This document shows, in pieces, positions 62,446 to 64,000 of a stretch of DNA of 64,000 nucleotides. Every line of letters begins with the position of its first letter. Position 1 is the first letter of the stretch. The translations under genes and the position numbers were made by a program. The notes under the pieces were generated by a model. That model saw only the letters and a list, made by a program, of their open reading frames with translations, was not told the origin of the DNA and ran no database searches. The stretch spans positions 186,001 through 250,000 of the forward strand of contig NZ_JASDCF010000002.1 of the NCBI RefSeq assembly GCF_030408035.1. The letters run 5' to 3'. This DNA is from Psychrobacter sp. APC 3426. Lineage in GTDB: Bacteria; Pseudomonadota; Gammaproteobacteria; Pseudomonadales; Moraxellaceae.

Positions 62446-62703
62446 ATGAACCAATCTAATGATAAAAATGATGACACAGCCACAAAGGATGAGTTGCAAA
62501 CACAAGTCATCGATTTGCAAATGAACATGGCGCATTTAGAAATGACTGTTGAGCGACTTGACACGGTTATTGCCCGGCAAGACAAAGATATTCAAACATT
62601 ACAGCGTCAGCTGCAGCTTATCTATAAGCAAATGGAGAGCCAAGATACAGAAGGCGGTATAGCACCATTCGACGTCATGGCAGACAGACCACCACATTAT
62701 TGA
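62446..62703 (+). CDS. slyX: SlyX-family protein
   Basis: An 85-residue protein: a coiled coil throughout residues 15-65 (VIDLQMNMAHLEMTVERLD, then VIARQDKDIQTLQRQLQLI) and the conserved C-terminal PPHY. Family known but function not established. Preceded by a gagaaaa site. Confidence 0.88.
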   Translation: MNQSNDKNDDTATKDELQTQVIDLQMNMAHLEMTVERLDTVIARQDKDIQTLQRQLQLIYKQMESQDTEGGIAPFDVMADRPPHY

Positions 62704-62921
62704 TTTCTAAACCAATATCTAATAAAGGACTCGATATTTTGCGTTTGGTCTTTTATATGCATATTATTAGATAAAGATACTGTTTAGTCATAAACAAGAA
62801 ATAATGTGTTTTTGCAGTTGTTTTCGTGTGCCAAAATCTTTACTATCTTGCACCTCGGATACTGCTTACCTATGAATAATAGGCAAAGCGGTGAAACAAT
62901 GCGGATGTTTGGAGATATACA

Positions 62922-64000
62922 ATGCGCGCAACTTTTCATTTAAAAACTCTCACAGTAGCTGTTGCTGCTCTATCTGTCGCTAGCGTTGCTAGTGCTGCTG
63001 GTCTTGATCGTTCAGGTCAAGATATCACCGCATTCTTACAAGATGGCACCTATGCCGAAACCGTTTATACTTATATCGATGCCGATGTGAGTGGTAAAGA
63101 TTCGTCAGGCAACAAAATTGACGACATAGCAGAAGACTATGACTTTTTCCGTTATGGTGTAAAAGCAGATATCAATGACACCTTTAGTATCGGTATCTTA
63201 TATGACGAGCCATTTGGTGCTGCCGCTGATTACACTGGTAAAAACGACTTCATTACCAATACTGATGCTGATGCTATCATCCAAGACTTTACAAACATTC
63301 CTAATGTTACCGAAGCTTATGTAGATAACGTATTAATACCGCAATTGCAAGGAGCGCTGGCGCCAGGTAATCCAGGTGGTTTGACAGCTGAACAACTACA
63401 AGAAGCGCAGGGTAAGCTAATTGGCTTAGAAGCTGCCAAGGGTCTTGCAGCAGTTGCAGGCGAAGCAACACAAGTTGAAGTACGTACAGAAAGCATTACT
63501 GGCATTCTTGGTGCTAAGTTTGGTGTAAACAAAGAATTTCAAGCGTATGGTGGTCCAGTTGCCCAACGTGTGAGAGCAGACGTGAAGTTGCGTGGCGATG
63601 CATACAGTTCAGCCAAAGGCTACACCACCCATATTAGCAACGACCAAGACTATGGTTGGATTGCTGGTATGGCATATAGCAAACCTGAAATTGCCCTAAA
63701 AGCAGCGTTGACATATCGTTCTGAAATCAAACACAACGCAAAAGCTTTTGAAAGCTTCCCACTAGCGACTGCTGCTGGTGCCTCTGTCGGTATACCGTTA
63801 TCAACGACTAGGCATACCGATATCGAGATCAATACGCCAGAGTCAGTCAACTTTGATTTTCAGACGGGTATCAATCCAACGACACTAGCTACGGCAAAAG
63901 TACGCTGGGTACCTTGGAGTGACTTTGCTATCGTACCGTCGTTATACAACGATGTGAGTAAGGTTGCTACAAAAGATGATAAAGGCTTGGCATTAGTAAG
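62922..64000 (+). CDS. FadL-type outer-membrane protein, 3' end outside window
   Basis: ATG 62922 with a ttggagatat site. The frame is open to the end of the window (about 359 codons). Signal peptide MRATFHLKTLTVAVAALSVA with cleavage after ...SAAG. The mature part shows the FadL/OmpP1 pattern: a start like GLDRSGQDITAFLQDGTYAE, TVYTYIDADVSG, YGVKADINDTFSIGILYDEPFGAAA (cut here: YGVKADINDTFSIGILYDEP) and beta strands later. It transports long-chain fatty acids or other hydrophobic compounds across the outer membrane. A large loop insert near residues 125-165 is Ala/Gln-rich. Confidence 0.87.
   Translation, partial: MRATFHLKTLTVAVAALSVASVASAAGLDRSGQDITAFLQDGTYAETVYTYIDADVSGKDSSGNKIDDIAEDYDFFRYGVKADINDTFSIGILYDEPFGAAADYTGKNDFITNTDADAIIQDFTNIPNVTEAYVDNVLIPQLQGALAPGNPGGLTAEQLQEAQGKLIGLEAAKGLAAVAGEATQVEVRTESITGILGAKFGVNKEFQAYGGPVAQRVRADVKLRGDAYSSAKGYTTHISNDQDYGWIAGMAYSKPEIALKAALTYRSEIKHNAKAFESFPLATAAGASVGIPLSTTRHTDIEINTPESVNFDFQTGINPTTLATAKVRWVPWSDFAIVPSLYNDVSKVATKDDKGLALV

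Overview
The window is a gammaproteobacterial chromosome segment, most likely Psychrobacter (Moraxellaceae). This rests on moderate G+C, metG, petABC, sspAB, dcd, apbC and uup genes of typical gammaproteobacterial type, and a thiosulfate dehydrogenase locus of a kind known from Psychrobacter. It has two parts: a damaged prophage or genomic island (1 to about 22,690) and ordinary host chromosome (22,691 to 64,000).

Prophage (1-17,520). The left edge holds the end of an early/regulatory region, a phage tRNA with a CAT anticodon and an HNH endonuclease. A collinear HK97-type packaging, head and tail operon follows: terminase small and large subunits, prohead protease, major capsid, portal, connector, head closure, gp10-like, DUF3168-like, tail tube, tail assembly chaperone, tape measure and one minor tail protein. 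Small genes and terminator-like hairpins sit between the modules. An IS630 element has split the tail assembly chaperone, and no tail-tip, host-recognition or lysis genes follow the minor tail protein, so this is probably a defective prophage.

Accessory end (17,520-22,690). About 0.8 kb of very hairpin-dense, protein-free DNA looks like a large structured RNA. Next come a strong promoter, ten perfect 10-bp tandem repeats, two hairpins and a terminator. Directly after these is a two-gene operon: a TPR-like protein abutting a HEPN-fold protein with an Arg-x5-His motif. A promoter, a repetitive short RNA, an attenuating terminator and a nuclease-like gene is the layout of an RNA-antitoxin (type III-like) or related defence locus, and this is the best candidate for an undescribed system here. 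The HEPN protein ends in a tail almost identical to the ClpX-docking tail of this genome's own SspB. Four small secreted, lipoprotein or membrane-anchored genes on the minus strand complete the island. Its right border looks like a remnant of the 3' end of ssrA (tmRNA) followed by a terminator, suggesting attR of an ssrA-integrated element.

Host chromosome (22,691-64,000). In order: an IS1-family insertion with an 8-bp target duplication, an OafA-type acyltransferase, tRNA-Leu and tRNA-Cys, a sodium:solute symporter with a tiny partner gene, and fdhD with an FdhF/YdeP-like molybdoenzyme. Then come tsdA with a triheme cytochrome and a divergent TtrSR-like two-component system, an ABC importer with two paralogous binding proteins, and metG. 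A 3-hydroxybutyrate/acetoacetate cluster follows in which scoAB are intact but the GntP permease and the 3-hydroxybutyrate dehydrogenase are both frameshifted. The window ends with mgtE, apbC, a DUF2804 gene, dcd, sspAB, petABC, uup, slyX and the start of a FadL-type outer-membrane protein.
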